Of a stretch of 64,000 bases of DNA, positions 16,496 through 25,062 are shown piece after piece. Made by a program: the position numbers and the translations under genes. This stretch comes from Deltaproteobacteria bacterium. GTDB taxonomy: Bacteria > Myxococcota_A > UBA9160 > UBA4427. The stretch lies in assembly GCA_029261855.1 (NCBI GenBank), contig JAJDAN010000032.1:186001-250000 (forward strand), written 5' to 3'. The notes beneath the pieces are model-generated. The model searched no databases, was not told the DNA's origin, and saw only the letters and a list, made by a program, of their open reading frames with translations. Each line of letters begins with the position of its first letter. Position 1 is the stretch's first letter.

Positions 16496-16661
16496 GCACA
16501 ACGGACCCGGCGCTCAGCGGCGAGCGCCGGCCGAGAAGTTGAGAACACAGTCGCAACCCCAAACCTACCACGGGCCGCCTGCGGGGCGAATGGCCCGTTT
16601 GGGCGCGGGTGCCGCGGTGCCCCACAGAAGGTGCTCGTCCGCTGCAGCGCCGATGTTAGGC
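16496..16661 (-). repeat. attC-like site 5 (best conserved)
   Basis: It is 166 bases. On the minus strand it starts with the exact R'' box GCCTAAC. Then comes ATCGGCGCTGCAGCGGAC, a classic L''-type arm. After a long central region comes GCCGCTGAGCGCCGGGTCC and R' GTTGTGC. GCGCT-G-CAGCGG pairs with CCGCTG-AGCGC over 11 bases, leaving exactly one unpaired G, the extrahelical base typical of attC. Confidence 0.82.
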
Positions 16662-16688
16662 GGCGAACGCGCGCACCCAGACTGAGCT

Positions 16689-16946
16689 CTACCGCGCGAA
16701 GTACAGGTAGGCGCATGACACGGCTGCCACGACGAGGCACCTACCGAACCAGGGGCTTCGCCGAGCGAGGTGGCCCCCCGGCCCCTTCTGAGTGCCCTGC
16801 AAGCCCCGATCGTTGTTCCGGGAAAACCCCCCGATCATTGAGTGTTCGAGCGTGGACGGCTGGTTTGTCGCAACCCAGAACACAAGCCAGCCGACGGAAG
16901 CAACTAGCGCGAGGACCGCGAGGACCTGATCCCAACGGATGTCCAC
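16689..16946 (-). CDS. 85-residue two-helix membrane protein (cassette gene)
   Basis: It has one hydrophobic helix near residues 8-26 (VLAVLALVASVGWLVFWV), a polar central part, and a second helix at the C-terminus (CLVVAAVSCAYLYF). No family is recognised. GTG 16946 is 18 bases after the R' core box at 16964-16970, and the stop is 28 bases before attC site 5. Confidence 0.6.
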   Translation of the reverse strand: MDIRWDQVLAVLALVASVGWLVFWVATNQPSTLEHSMIGGFSRNNDRGLQGTQKGPGGHLARRSPWFGRCLVVAAVSCAYLYFAR

Positions 16947-16963
16947 AAGACCGACCTCTCGCC

Positions 16964-16970
16964 GCCCAAC
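16964..16970 (-). repeat. attC/attI R' core box at the array's upstream edge
   Basis: It reads GTTGGGC on the minus strand, an exact GTTRRRY box, followed by GGCG as in site 2. It marks the start of the first visible cassette. The upstream sequence (16971-17200) shows no left half of an attC and no integrase gene. It could be an attI remnant or a truncated attC. Confidence 0.5.
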
Positions 16971-17200
16971 TAGTTATTGACCCGCGAGGCATTGTACCTC
17001 TGTTGCGTCCATCTTGGACGCTCCGTTCGGGTTCCGCGTGTGTCGAGTAGGGCTGCGCGGTTTCGGAGTCCCCATTCTTTTGGGGCTCGTCTTGGGGCGT
17101 GGTGGATGAGCTGCGCGGGGGTTCGAGTCGTGTCGCATGTCACCGGCGGATATCGGTGGCGGCGTGGCGGGGGTTCTCGGGGGCAGCCGTTCCCGTCTCG

Positions 17201-17866
17201 CTAGCGCGGGGTGCGCTTCAGCTCGATCACCTCTGCCAGGCTGCGGGTGGCCAGGGATTCGAGCACCAGGTCTGCGGCGTCGAAGCGCTGGTCGCGGGTC
17301 ATGGGGCCGGGTACGGCGACGGTGAAGATGCCTGCGGCTTTGGCGGCGGCGAGTCCGTTGGGTGAATCCTCGACGGCGATCGCGTCGCTGCACGCGACGC
17401 CTGCGTGGTCGAGGGCGTGTTGGTAGAGGGTCGGGTCCGGCTTCACGCGTTCGACGTCGTCGCTCGTCTTCATGAACTCGATCAGTCCGCGTAGCGCGAC
17501 GCGCTCGAGGTGCTGTTCGACCCACCAGGCGGGCGAGCTCGACACGATCCCGAGGGCCAGCCCGTCGGACCGGGCCGCGTTCATCCAGTCGACGACGCCT
17601 GGCAGCGGTCGCAGGGTTTCGAAGAGGCGGGTGCGGTGCACGCGGCGGCGCTCGGTCACGTCTTCTTCGTCGAGGGCCTTGCCGCGTAGCTCGCACAGGT
17701 GATCGAAGGGGCGGAAGCTGGCGCCGTCACCGCCGATGGACGCCACCCAGCGGTCGCGTGGGAGCAGGGCGTCGTGCTCCTCGTAGACGAGGCGCCAGGA
17801 TTCGTAGTCGGTGGTCTCGGTGTCGAGCACCAGACCGTCGAAGTCGAGGAAGAGTGCGCGGGCCAT
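17201..17866 (-). CDS. HAD-superfamily phosphatase, beta-phosphoglucomutase-like
   Basis: The 221-residue protein starts with the HAD motif DFDGLVLDTET (nucleophile Asp8, acid/base Asp10). Motif II is VSSSP near 110, motif III lysine is in VKPDPTLYQ near 141, and motif IV is VEDSPNGLAAAKAAG near 161. The helical cap suggests a small phosphorylated sugar or similar substrate. It is the first chromosomal gene on the right of the cassette block and follows the same strand. Confidence 0.9.
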   Translation of the reverse strand: MARALFLDFDGLVLDTETTDYESWRLVYEEHDALLPRDRWVASIGGDGASFRPFDHLCELRGKALDEEDVTERRRVHRTRLFETLRPLPGVVDWMNAARSDGLALGIVSSSPAWWVEQHLERVALRGLIEFMKTSDDVERVKPDPTLYQHALDHAGVACSDAIAVEDSPNGLAAAKAAGIFTVAVPGPMTRDQRFDAADLVLESLATRSLAEVIELKRTPR

Positions 17867-17943
17867 GGGACGCGGATTCTATGCTGTAAGCTCGCGCCCG
17901 TGAAGCCGCTGCACCCGCGAGGCGGGTTGCTGCGACGCCCGGG

Positions 17944-18438
17944 TCAACGACCTTCCCGCAGGTACGTAGTCGCGAGGGCGTCCGCGTACTCGTTCCACTT
18001 CGACCCGTCGTGGGCGCGGATCCACTCGAGCTTGACCTTGGGGTGGTCGCCGGCCAGCGCGTAGAGCTCCTTCACGAGCTCGAGGTTCTTGATGGGACCG
18101 GTCTTGCGCTTCCAGCCGCGCTTCTCCCAGCCCGCCGCCCACTGGTTGATGGTGTTGACGCAGAGCTGGCTGTCCGAGTAGACGCTGATCTCCGCGTCCG
18201 CAGGAAGGGTCTTGTAGGCCTCGATCAGGGCCTGCAGCTCCATCCGGTTGTTGGTGGTCTCCGGCGCGTAGCCGTGGCGTTCGACGCGAACCTCGTCGGC
18301 CTCCACCCACACGAACCCCCAGCCGCCCCGGCCCGGGTTGTTCTCACACGACCCGTCGGTGAAGACGCCGCTCTTGGGACCGCTCGAATGGCGGCGCAGC
18401 ACTTCGTCGGGCGTCAGGAAGCCTTCGTCTCGACCCAT
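17944..18438 (-). CDS. rnhA: Ribonuclease HI
   Basis: The 164-residue enzyme degrades the RNA strand of RNA-DNA hybrids. Catalytic carboxylates are Asp28 in VFTDGS, Glu67 in NNRMELQA, Asp89 in YSDSQLC and Asp153 in NEYADALA, with His143 in the RAHDG loop. Basic residues around KRGWKRKTGPIKN form the handle region. There is a 20-residue N-terminal extension before the core. Confidence 0.95.
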   Translation of the reverse strand: MGRDEGFLTPDEVLRRHSSGPKSGVFTDGSCENNPGRGGWGFVWVEADEVRVERHGYAPETTNNRMELQALIEAYKTLPADAEISVYSDSQLCVNTINQWAAGWEKRGWKRKTGPIKNLELVKELYALAGDHPKVKLEWIRAHDGSKWNEYADALATTYLREGR

Positions 18439-18510
18439 GATCTCTCTTCTGGAGCAGCGGAGGGGTGGTGGCGGCGTGATGTGGGAGGGGTGGCGCAGAA
18501 AGAGGGGCGC

Positions 18511-19677
18511 CTATGATTTCCGTTTCTTGCCGCGGCCGCCACCTTCCTTTCCGGTCTGGCCGGCCTCGGCGTACTGCGCGAGGAACTCGCGCTGGAAGTC
18601 CGCGTACGCGTCCGCGCGCACGGCTTCGCGGGCCTGGCGCACCAGCGACTGGTAGAAGTGCACGTTGTGGATCGAGCACAGGATCGCCGAAAGCACTTCG
18701 TTGGCGGCGAAGAGGTGGTGGAGGTAGGCGCGCGAGAAGCCGCCGGCGCACGCCCCGCAATCGCACGACGTGTCGATGGGGTAGCCGTCGCGGCGGTAGC
18801 GTCGGTTCGTGAGCCGCAGGCGTCCCCGGGACGTGAAGACCGTCGCCGAGCGCGCGTAACGGGTGGGGATCACGCAATCGAACATGTCGATGCCGAAGCC
18901 GATGGCCGCGACGATGTCCTCGGGGGTGCCGACGCCCATCAGGTAGCGGGGCTTTGCTTCCGGCAGTAGCGGCGCCGCGTGCTCGGTGACCTGGCACATC
19001 AGCTCGTGTCCCTCGCCGACGGACACGCCGCCGATCGCGTAGCCGGGCGCGTCGAGGGCGACGAGCGCCTCGGCGCAGGCCGCGCGCAGGTCCGGGTAGA
19101 CGCCGCCCTGGACGATGGGGAACAGCGCCTGGTCGTCCGGGCGTCGGTGGGCCTTGAGGCAGCGCTCGATCCACATCAGGGTGCGGCGCACGCCCGCACC
19201 GGCCTGCGCGTGGGTCGCGGGAAAGGGCGTGCATTCGTCGAACGCCATGATGATGTCGGCGCCGAGCGCGTTCTGGATCTCCATCGAACGCTCGGGGGTG
19301 AGGTCGACGGTCTCGCCGCTGACTTCGTTGGCGAAGCGCGCGCCGCGGTCCGTGATCTCGACATTGGGTAGGGAGAACACCTGGAAGCCGCCGCTGTCCG
19401 TTAGGATCGGGCCGTCCCAGCGCATGAATGCGTGCAGCCCGCCCATCTTCTCGACCAGCCCTTCTCCCGGGCGCAGGTGCAGGTGGTAGGTGTTCGACAG
19501 AACGATCTGCGCGCTCGTCGCGCGCACCTGGTCGGGGGTCATCGCCTTGATGGCGCCGTGAGTGCCCACGGGCATGAAGGCCGGTGTATCGAATGCGCCG
19601 TGTGGCGTGGTGACGCTTCCGGCACGCGCGCGCGCGGACGTTGCGTCGAGTGTGAAGCGGAACGCGGTCTCGGTCAT
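18511..19677 (-). CDS. tgt: tRNA-guanine transglycosylase
   Basis: The 388-residue enzyme inserts preQ1 at the wobble position of QUC-type tRNAs during queuosine synthesis. Visible motifs are TDSGGFQVFSL near 96-106, VQGG in the central barrel, and FDCVIPTRYAR carrying the catalytic Asp. The zinc-binding CDCGACAGG follows. The start at ATG 19677 removes a 132-codon upstream extension that is antisense to pyrF. The C-terminal GGGRGKKRKS tail is basic and unusual. It is divergent from pyrF, with 55 bases between the starts. Confidence 0.96.
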   Translation of the reverse strand: MTETAFRFTLDATSARARAGSVTTPHGAFDTPAFMPVGTHGAIKAMTPDQVRATSAQIVLSNTYHLHLRPGEGLVEKMGGLHAFMRWDGPILTDSGGFQVFSLPNVEITDRGARFANEVSGETVDLTPERSMEIQNALGADIIMAFDECTPFPATHAQAGAGVRRTLMWIERCLKAHRRPDDQALFPIVQGGVYPDLRAACAEALVALDAPGYAIGGVSVGEGHELMCQVTEHAAPLLPEAKPRYLMGVGTPEDIVAAIGFGIDMFDCVIPTRYARSATVFTSRGRLRLTNRRYRRDGYPIDTSCDCGACAGGFSRAYLHHLFAANEVLSAILCSIHNVHFYQSLVRQAREAVRADAYADFQREFLAQYAEAGQTGKEGGGRGKKRKS

Positions 19678-19732
19678 GGGCGCCGCCAAGGTAGCGGCTG
19701 TGCTAGGGTGCCGTCTTCGAGGAGGTAGACTC

Positions 19733-20656
19733 GTGATTCCCTCGAACACCCGAAGCTTCGCGGACGCCTTGATGACCCGTGTCCGCAGCCTGGGGCATCC
19801 CCTTTGCGTCGGACTCGACCCGCACCTGGACCAGGTGCCGCGGCTGTTCCGGTCGGGCTCGATGAAGCCCAGCGCACCCGAGACCGCGCGCGCGGTGCGC
19901 GACTTCCTGCTGGCGGTCGTGGACCGTCTCGAAGGGCGTGTCCCCATCGTCAAGCCGCAGATCGCCTTCTTCGAGCAGCTGGGCTCGCCGGGCATCGCCG
20001 CGCTCGAGGCCGTGATGGCCCGGGCGCGCGAATGCGGATTGCTGGTGCTGCTCGACGCGAAGCGCGGCGACATCGGCTCGACGGCGGCCGCCTACATGCG
20101 CGCCTATCTCGCCCCGGCGTCCTCGACCTTTGCCGATGCGCTCACCCTGAACCCGTATCTCGGTCTCGACACCCTCGAGCCCTTCGGCAAGGGTGCGGTC
20201 GAGTTCGGCGGCGGGCTCTTCGTGCTCGTTCGCACCAGCAACCCGGGGGCCGGCAGCCTGCAGGACCTCGAGGTGAAGGGCGCGCCCCTCTTCGAAGAAG
20301 TCGCGCGACAGCTCTCGCCCCTGGCCGAGACCCTGCGCGGTCCGGAAACGGGCTGGTCTTCACTCGGCGTCGTGGTCGGCGCCACCTGGCCCGCGCAGTC
20401 CATCGCGGTGCGCGAAGCCCTGCCGCATTCGATCTTCCTGGTGCCGGGCTACGGGGCGCAGGGCGGGTCGGCGGCGGAAGCGCTGAGCGGCTTCGTGCCC
20501 GGGCCCAGCGGCCTCGAGGGCGGCATCGTGAACTCGTCGCGCGGCATCCTGTTCCCGGACGGTGCCGACACGGACGACGCCAAGACCTGGGAACGGGCCA
20601 TCGACGCGGCCGTGGACCGGGCAGCCAACGAGCTGGGAGAAGCCGTCTCCCGCTGA
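19733..20656 (+). CDS. pyrF: Orotidine 5'-phosphate decarboxylase, subfamily 2
   Basis: The 307-residue enzyme catalyses the last step of UMP synthesis. The active-site DAKRGDIG holds Lys110 and Asp113. LVPGYGAQGG and NSSRGILF near the C-terminus bind phosphate. Length and sequence fit the longer subfamily 2, common in myxobacteria and actinobacteria. The GTG start has an excellent Shine-Dalgarno (GAGGAGG) 7 bases upstream. Its pyrimidine partner pyrE lies about 1.7 kb downstream. Confidence 0.95.
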   Translation: MIPSNTRSFADALMTRVRSLGHPLCVGLDPHLDQVPRLFRSGSMKPSAPETARAVRDFLLAVVDRLEGRVPIVKPQIAFFEQLGSPGIAALEAVMARARECGLLVLLDAKRGDIGSTAAAYMRAYLAPASSTFADALTLNPYLGLDTLEPFGKGAVEFGGGLFVLVRTSNPGAGSLQDLEVKGAPLFEEVARQLSPLAETLRGPETGWSSLGVVVGATWPAQSIAVREALPHSIFLVPGYGAQGGSAAEALSGFVPGPSGLEGGIVNSSRGILFPDGADTDDAKTWERAIDAAVDRAANELGEAVSR

Positions 20657-20670
20657 GGCCGCGCACCCCA

Positions 20671-20698
20671 CAGCAAGCCGGAACCTGTGGTTCCGGCC
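20671..20698. repeat. REP-like palindromic repeat, type A, copy 2
   Basis: It is CAGCAAGCCGGAACCTGTGG followed by TTCCGGCC. It contains a perfect 9-base stem (GCCGGAACC/GGTTCCGGC) with a 3-base loop, 21 bases after the pyrF stop. It is a near-copy of 9325-9352. It may also help terminate pyrF transcription, although no U-tract follows. Confidence 0.65.
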
Positions 20699-20703
20699 TA
20701 GCG

Positions 20704-20736
20704 GCTAGGAGGCCGACCCAAGACTCTGTCTTGGGA
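20704..20736. repeat. REP-like palindromic repeat, type B, copy 1
   Basis: GCTAGGAG is followed by a perfect 8-base stem CCCAAGAC-TCT-GTCTTGGG. Outer bases (GCCGA / TCGGC) extend the pairing. A diverged copy lies at 61374-61406. Confidence 0.6.
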
Positions 20737-20776
20737 TTTCGGCTTCCGTCGCAAGCGAAGCCCCTGGCTTCGCCAG

Positions 20777-20911
20777 CTAGCGATACGTGGCGCGCTCGCC
20801 CTTGCTGCTGCGCATCCGGGACCGGCGGTGCCGGGCCTTCTTCTGGGCCCGCAACTTCGCGGTCTTGCGGCGGTTCCGGTGGGTCATGTTCTTCTTCTTG
20901 GGCGCGCTCAC
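20777..20911 (-). CDS. Very small, highly basic protein (ribosome-associated type)
   Basis: It is a 44-codon ORF from GTG 20911 to TAG 20777 with GAAAGG about 9 bases before the start. The product has about 20 Lys/Arg, including PKKKNMTHRNRRKTAKLRAQ. Size and composition resemble small ribosomal or ribosome-associated proteins such as bS22/AURKAIP1-COX24-like or bTHX, but no family is certain. It lies between pyrF and the acyl-CoA dehydrogenase, where there is otherwise no gene. Confidence 0.5.
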   Translation of the reverse strand: MSAPKKKNMTHRNRRKTAKLRAQKKARHRRSRMRSSKGERATYR

Positions 20912-21118
20912 GGGGATGCCTTTCTCGTGCTTCGCTTGCGGCCCGCGTTTCGGGCCTGGGCTGCGGGTCTGGGCGGTCTGCCAGAAGTGCCTGGGGAGGC
21001 GGGACCTTAGCGACTGTCGCCGCCGAGGTCATCCCCCGCAGGTAGGCGATCCTGCTGGGCTATTCTGGCGCGTCCCTCATCCGTCCCGTCCCGTAGAGAA
21101 CGCGCCTCGGAGCCCCCA

Positions 21119-22297
21119 TTGAGCAGCCCCCTCGACCGCATGGCCGACTTCGACCTCACCGAAGAGCAGCGGCAGGTCCGCGCCAGCGTCCGTGAGTTCG
21201 CCGAGAAGGAAATCCTCCCCCACGTCGAGAAGTACGAGCAGGAAGAACGCTACCCGCTCGAGCTGATCGCCAAGCTTCCGCCCCTGGGCCTGATGGGCCC
21301 GATGATCCCCGAGGAATACGGCGGCTCGTTCTCGGACGTGGTCACGTACGGGATCATCTGTGAGGAGCTGGCCCGGGTGGACTGGGTGACGGCTTCGGTG
21401 GTCTCGGTCAGCAATTCTCTCTGCGCGGGCTCGATCCTGCGCTTCGGCACCGAAGACCAGAAGCAGCGCTGGCTGCCGGGCATCGCGGCGGGGGACGTCA
21501 TCTGTTCCGCGTGTCTCACCGAGCCCGGCGGCGGCACCGATCTCGGCAACATGCGCACCACCGCCAAGAAGGTCGACGGCGGCTACCAGCTGAACGGCAC
21601 CAAGGTGTTCATCTCCCACGCCGCCCACGCGAGCCTCTTCTTCGTGGTCGCGAGTATCGACCTCGACAAGAAGCACAAGGGCGTGACGGCGTTTCTCGTC
21701 GACCCGAAGGCGACGCAGGGCATCCACGTCGGCGACTTCCCGATGCGCACCCTCAAGCGCGACAATCTCGCCGAGGTCAACTTCGTCGACGCCTTCGTGC
21801 CCGACGAGTGCGTGCTGGGCGAGCCCAGCAAGGGCTTCCCGGTGCTGGGCGCCGCCCTCGACACGGGCCGCTTCTCGGTGGCCGCGCGCTGCGTCGGTCA
21901 GGCCCAGCGCTGCCTCGACCTGGCGCTCCCCTACGCGCTCGACCGCAAGGCGTTCGGCCAGGCCATCGGCGAGTTCCAGCTCATCCAGCAGAAGATCACC
22001 GACATGACCTGCCGGGTGCAGCAGGCGCGCAACGTCGTCTACCAGCTCGGGCGCATGAAGGACGCGGGCATCGCGCGTTGCTCGATGGAGTCGTCCATGG
22101 CGAAGCTGCTCGCCAGCCAGGCCGCCACCCAGAACGCCCTCGACGGCATGCAGATCTTCGGCGGCTACTCGTGCACGGCGGAATACGAGATCGGTCGTCT
22201 GTTGATGGAAGCCAAGAGCCTCGAGTTCGGCGAAGGCACCAGCGAGCTGCACACGAAGATCATCGCCGAGACCATGCTCGGCGCACGCAAGGGCTGA
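21119..22297 (+). CDS. Acyl-CoA dehydrogenase
   Basis: The ~392-residue FAD enzyme performs alpha,beta-dehydrogenation of an acyl-CoA. It has the ACAD signature near 130 (CLTEPGGGTDLGNM) and the C-terminal GEGTSELH with the likely catalytic Glu. Length fits the short/medium-chain group. TTG 21119 is preferred because a GGAG sits 6 bases upstream; ATG 21140 would give 385 residues. It lies directly before pyrE, probably co-transcribed. Confidence 0.93.
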   Translation: MSSPLDRMADFDLTEEQRQVRASVREFAEKEILPHVEKYEQEERYPLELIAKLPPLGLMGPMIPEEYGGSFSDVVTYGIICEELARVDWVTASVVSVSNSLCAGSILRFGTEDQKQRWLPGIAAGDVICSACLTEPGGGTDLGNMRTTAKKVDGGYQLNGTKVFISHAAHASLFFVVASIDLDKKHKGVTAFLVDPKATQGIHVGDFPMRTLKRDNLAEVNFVDAFVPDECVLGEPSKGFPVLGAALDTGRFSVAARCVGQAQRCLDLALPYALDRKAFGQAIGEFQLIQQKITDMTCRVQQARNVVYQLGRMKDAGIARCSMESSMAKLLASQAATQNALDGMQIFGGYSCTAEYEIGRLLMEAKSLEFGEGTSELHTKIIAETMLGARKG

Positions 22298-22326
22298 GAA
22301 CCAGAGAGCGAGGAAAGAGGAGAGTC

Positions 22327-22881
22327 ATGAGCGACGAGCGACGCCAACAGCTGCTCGACCTGATCCTCGACGTGTCGTTCGAGCGCCGCAAGGTGACCCT
22401 CGCGAGCGGACGCGAGAGCGACTTCTACCTCGACCTGCGCCAGACGCTGATGCGACCCCAGGGTGTCGCGCTCGCCGGCGAGCTGGCCCTCGAGAAGCTG
22501 CTCGAAGGCCCGGCCGTCGAAGCCGTGGGCGGCATGGCGGTGGGTGCCGTGCCGTTCGTCTCGGCGGTGCTGGCTGCCGCGGCGCGTCGTGAGCCGCCGG
22601 CAGACCTGGTCGGTTTCTTCGTCCGCAAGGAGGCCAAGAAGCACGGTCTCGGACGTCGCATCGAGGGCGCGTTCCGGGAAGGACAGGCCGTGGCCCTCGT
22701 CGAAGACACGACGACCACCGGCGGATCCACCCTCGAGGCCGTCGAGGCGGTGCGCGAGGCGGGGGGCAAGGTGGTGCGCGTGCTGTGCCTGGTGGACCGC
22801 GGGGAGGGCGCGCGTGACGCCTTTGCGGCTCGCGGCATCGAACTCGAGTCGCTGTACGGGAGACAGGATCTCCCCGTATAG
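22327..22881 (+). CDS. pyrE: Orotate phosphoribosyltransferase
   Basis: The 184-residue enzyme makes OMP from orotate and PRPP. The PRPP-binding motif [13 protein letters not shown] is at about 122-134, and the [14 protein letters not shown] loop near 101-114 is the flexible catalytic loop. ATG 22327 has a strong AGGAG Shine-Dalgarno. It lies 29 bases after the acyl-CoA dehydrogenase stop. Pyrimidine genes pyrF and pyrE are thus in the same strand neighbourhood but not adjacent. Confidence 0.94.
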   Translation: MSDERRQQLLDLILDVSFERRKVTLASGRESDFYLDLRQTLMRPQGVALAGELALEKLLEGPAVEAVGGMAVGAVPFVSAVLAAAARREPPADLVGFFVRKEAKKHGLGRRIEGAFREGQAVALVEDTTTTGGSTLEAVEAVREAGGKVVRVLCLVDRGEGARDAFAARGIELESLYGRQDLPV

Positions 22882-22942
22882 AACGCGGCTGAACGCGCCC
22901 CTTCTTCCCGTATCCGAAAGCCTCAAGAAGGAACCGACGCTG

Positions 22943-23647
22943 ATGATCGAGCTGTATACGTCCCCCACGCCCAACGGCTGGAAGGCCTCCATCACCCTCG
23001 AAGAGCTCGAGATCCCCTACGAGGTGACTCCCATCCGTCTCGACAAGCTCGAGCAGAAGGAAGCGTGGTACCTGAAGCTCAACCCCAACGGTCGCATCCC
23101 CGTCATCGTCGACCATGACGCGGACGACTTCGTGGTGTTCGAGTCCGGCGCCATCATGGTCTATCTCGCCGAGAAGGCGGGTCGTCTTCTCGGCACCGAT
23201 GCCAAGAGCCGCTCGCTCGTGATGCAGTGGCTGATGTTCCAGATGGGCGGCATCGGTCCGATGCAGGGCCAGGCCAACGTCTTCTTCCGCTATGCGCCCG
23301 AGAAGATCCAGTACGCCATCGACCGCTACCAGAACGAGACCCGTCGCCTCTATGAGGTGCTCGACCGGCGACTCGGCGAGAGCGAGTGGCTGGCGGACGA
23401 CTACTCGCTCGCGGACATCGCGAACTGGAGCTGGGTGTCGATCCACAGCTGGGCGGGCGTCGAGACCGACGGCCTCCAGCACCTGAACCGCTGGAAGGAC
23501 GCCATCAGCGAGCGACCCGCGGTGCAGCGCGGGCGTGCGGTCCCCGCGGCGCCGGAACGGACCGAGGCCGATCCCGGGACCGGCGAGAACGCAGCCGCGG
23601 ACGCGGCCAAGGCGATCGCAGAGCAGGGCAGCAAGATCCTCGTCTGA
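22943..23647 (+). CDS. Glutathione S-transferase, Ure2p/YfcG-like
   Basis: The 234-residue protein has a thioredoxin-like N-domain ([20 protein letters not shown]; then [11 protein letters not shown] and [15 protein letters not shown], the GSH gamma-Glu-binding ES pair). An all-helical C-domain follows. The N-terminal PTPNGWK lacks Cys, as in nu-class YfcG-type enzymes with disulfide-bond reductase activity. The tail from about 205 on is a low-complexity Ala/Glu stretch. It is 61 bases after pyrE. Confidence 0.88.
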   Translation: MIELYTSPTPNGWKASITLEELEIPYEVTPIRLDKLEQKEAWYLKLNPNGRIPVIVDHDADDFVVFESGAIMVYLAEKAGRLLGTDAKSRSLVMQWLMFQMGGIGPMQGQANVFFRYAPEKIQYAIDRYQNETRRLYEVLDRRLGESEWLADDYSLADIANWSWVSIHSWAGVETDGLQHLNRWKDAISERPAVQRGRAVPAAPERTEADPGTGENAAADAAKAIAEQGSKILV

Positions 23648-23701
23648 GCCGCGCGCATCGGTGATAGGCTCCGGGGGAACCCGTCCGAACAGGGGGATCC
23701 C

Positions 23702-25030
23702 ATGAGCTGGCGCGAACGCCTCGGTGCGAAGCTCGTTTCTCTCGAACAGGCCGTCGGCCACGTGCGGTCCGGGCAGACCGTCGGTGTGGCGCCGTTCACC
23801 GCCAGCCCGGTCACGCTCTGCGAGGGCCTCAAGGCGCGGGCGCGTGAGAAGGGCGACCTCGAGAACGTCCGCATCGAGCACCTGGCGGCCCTCGTCTGCT
23901 GGACGGACCCAGACCTGCTCGGCGCGTTCACGCTGCTCGACAACTACGCGACGCCCCCGAACCGCGCCGCCTGTCACGCGGGCGATTCCGAATACCTGCC
24001 GATCGGCCTGTGGCGCAGCCACGAGCTGCCCTGCGGCGTCACCTCTGATCCCGACGTGTTCCTGGTGCCAGTGTCGCCGCCGGACGCGCGCGGCTACTGC
24101 AGCTACGGGCCCGGCGTCTGGATGTCGCCGACCATCGTGAAGGGCGCGAAGCTCGTGATCGCCGAAATACAGGAAGACTTCATCCGCACCGGCGGCGAGA
24201 ACTTCGTGCACGTCGACCAGATCGACTGGTTCGTGGAAGGCGCACAGCCGCCCCCGCCGCCGCCACAGGCACCGCCCAGCGACGAAGAAGTCGCGCAGGT
24301 GGAAGCCATCTGCACCAGCGTGGCCGTTGAGCTGGTGAACGACGGTGACACCCTGCAGATGGGCGTCGGCACCGTTTCCGCGTCTCTCGGGCGCTTTCTC
24401 GACTTCCGCAACGACCTCGGCATCCAGACCGAGCTCATCACCGGTGGCATCGCCGACCTCGTGGCCTCGGGCAACGTGACGGGCGAACGCAAGACGATCC
24501 ACAAGGGCAAGGTGGTGGGCAGCGCGCTCACGTCGATGCCCCCCGAAGAGCTCGCGAAGATCGACGGCAACCCGACCTTCGAGCTGTACGACTTCGGCTA
24601 CACGGACGACCTGCGAAGACTCATTCACCTCGAGAACTTCGTGACGGTCAACAATGCCATGGCGGTCGACCTGACGGGCCAGGTTTCCGCCGAAGCCTTC
24701 GACCACCGCGCCTACACGGGCGTCGGCGGTCAGACGGTCTTCATGCTGGCGGGCGCCTACTCGCCGGGCGGCAAGTCGGTCTCGGTAGTGCCGTCGAGCT
24801 CGGTGCCGTCCACGGGCAAGGAACGCGTGACCCGCATCGTCTCGACCCTGGCCCCGGGCACCCCGGTCACGGTGCCGCGCACCTACGTGGACTTCGTGGT
24901 GACCGAGTTCGGCATCGCTGAACTGCGGGGCAAGACGGTGAAGCAGCGCGCCCGCGCGATGTGCGAGATCGCGCATCCGGACTTCCGGGACGACCTGCTC
25001 GACCACGCGAAGCGCATGTACGGGGCCTGA
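23702..25030 (+). CDS. Acetyl-CoA hydrolase/CoA-transferase family protein
   Basis: The 442-residue protein resembles the Cat1/4-hydroxybutyrate CoA-transferase family. It has two Rossmann-like halves. Conserved stretches include LQMGVGTVSASLGRFL near 219, TELITGGIADL near 241, and FELYD near 294, whose Glu is a candidate CoA-thioester nucleophile. VVTEFGIAELRGKTVKQRA near 400 is typical. A proline-rich linker (PPPPPPQAPP) at about 184-193 is unusual. With the acyl-CoA dehydrogenase it suggests acyl-CoA metabolism. Substrate unknown. Confidence 0.86.
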   Translation: MSWRERLGAKLVSLEQAVGHVRSGQTVGVAPFTASPVTLCEGLKARAREKGDLENVRIEHLAALVCWTDPDLLGAFTLLDNYATPPNRAACHAGDSEYLPIGLWRSHELPCGVTSDPDVFLVPVSPPDARGYCSYGPGVWMSPTIVKGAKLVIAEIQEDFIRTGGENFVHVDQIDWFVEGAQPPPPPPQAPPSDEEVAQVEAICTSVAVELVNDGDTLQMGVGTVSASLGRFLDFRNDLGIQTELITGGIADLVASGNVTGERKTIHKGKVVGSALTSMPPEELAKIDGNPTFELYDFGYTDDLRRLIHLENFVTVNNAMAVDLTGQVSAEAFDHRAYTGVGGQTVFMLAGAYSPGGKSVSVVPSSSVPSTGKERVTRIVSTLAPGTPVTVPRTYVDFVVTEFGIAELRGKTVKQRARAMCEIAHPDFRDDLLDHAKRMYGA

Positions 25031-25062
25031 TCGCGCATGCGGGCTCGGTTGCTCGTTTCCCG

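Noticed and set aside
16971-17200. Searched for an integrase gene or full attI next to the first cassette
   Set aside because: No ORF with tyrosine-recombinase motifs on either strand; only a single R' core box is present.
22325-25006. An 893-codon minus-strand ORF over pyrE, GST and CoA-transferase
   Set aside because: Antisense to three clearly identified genes; composition typical of a GC shadow.
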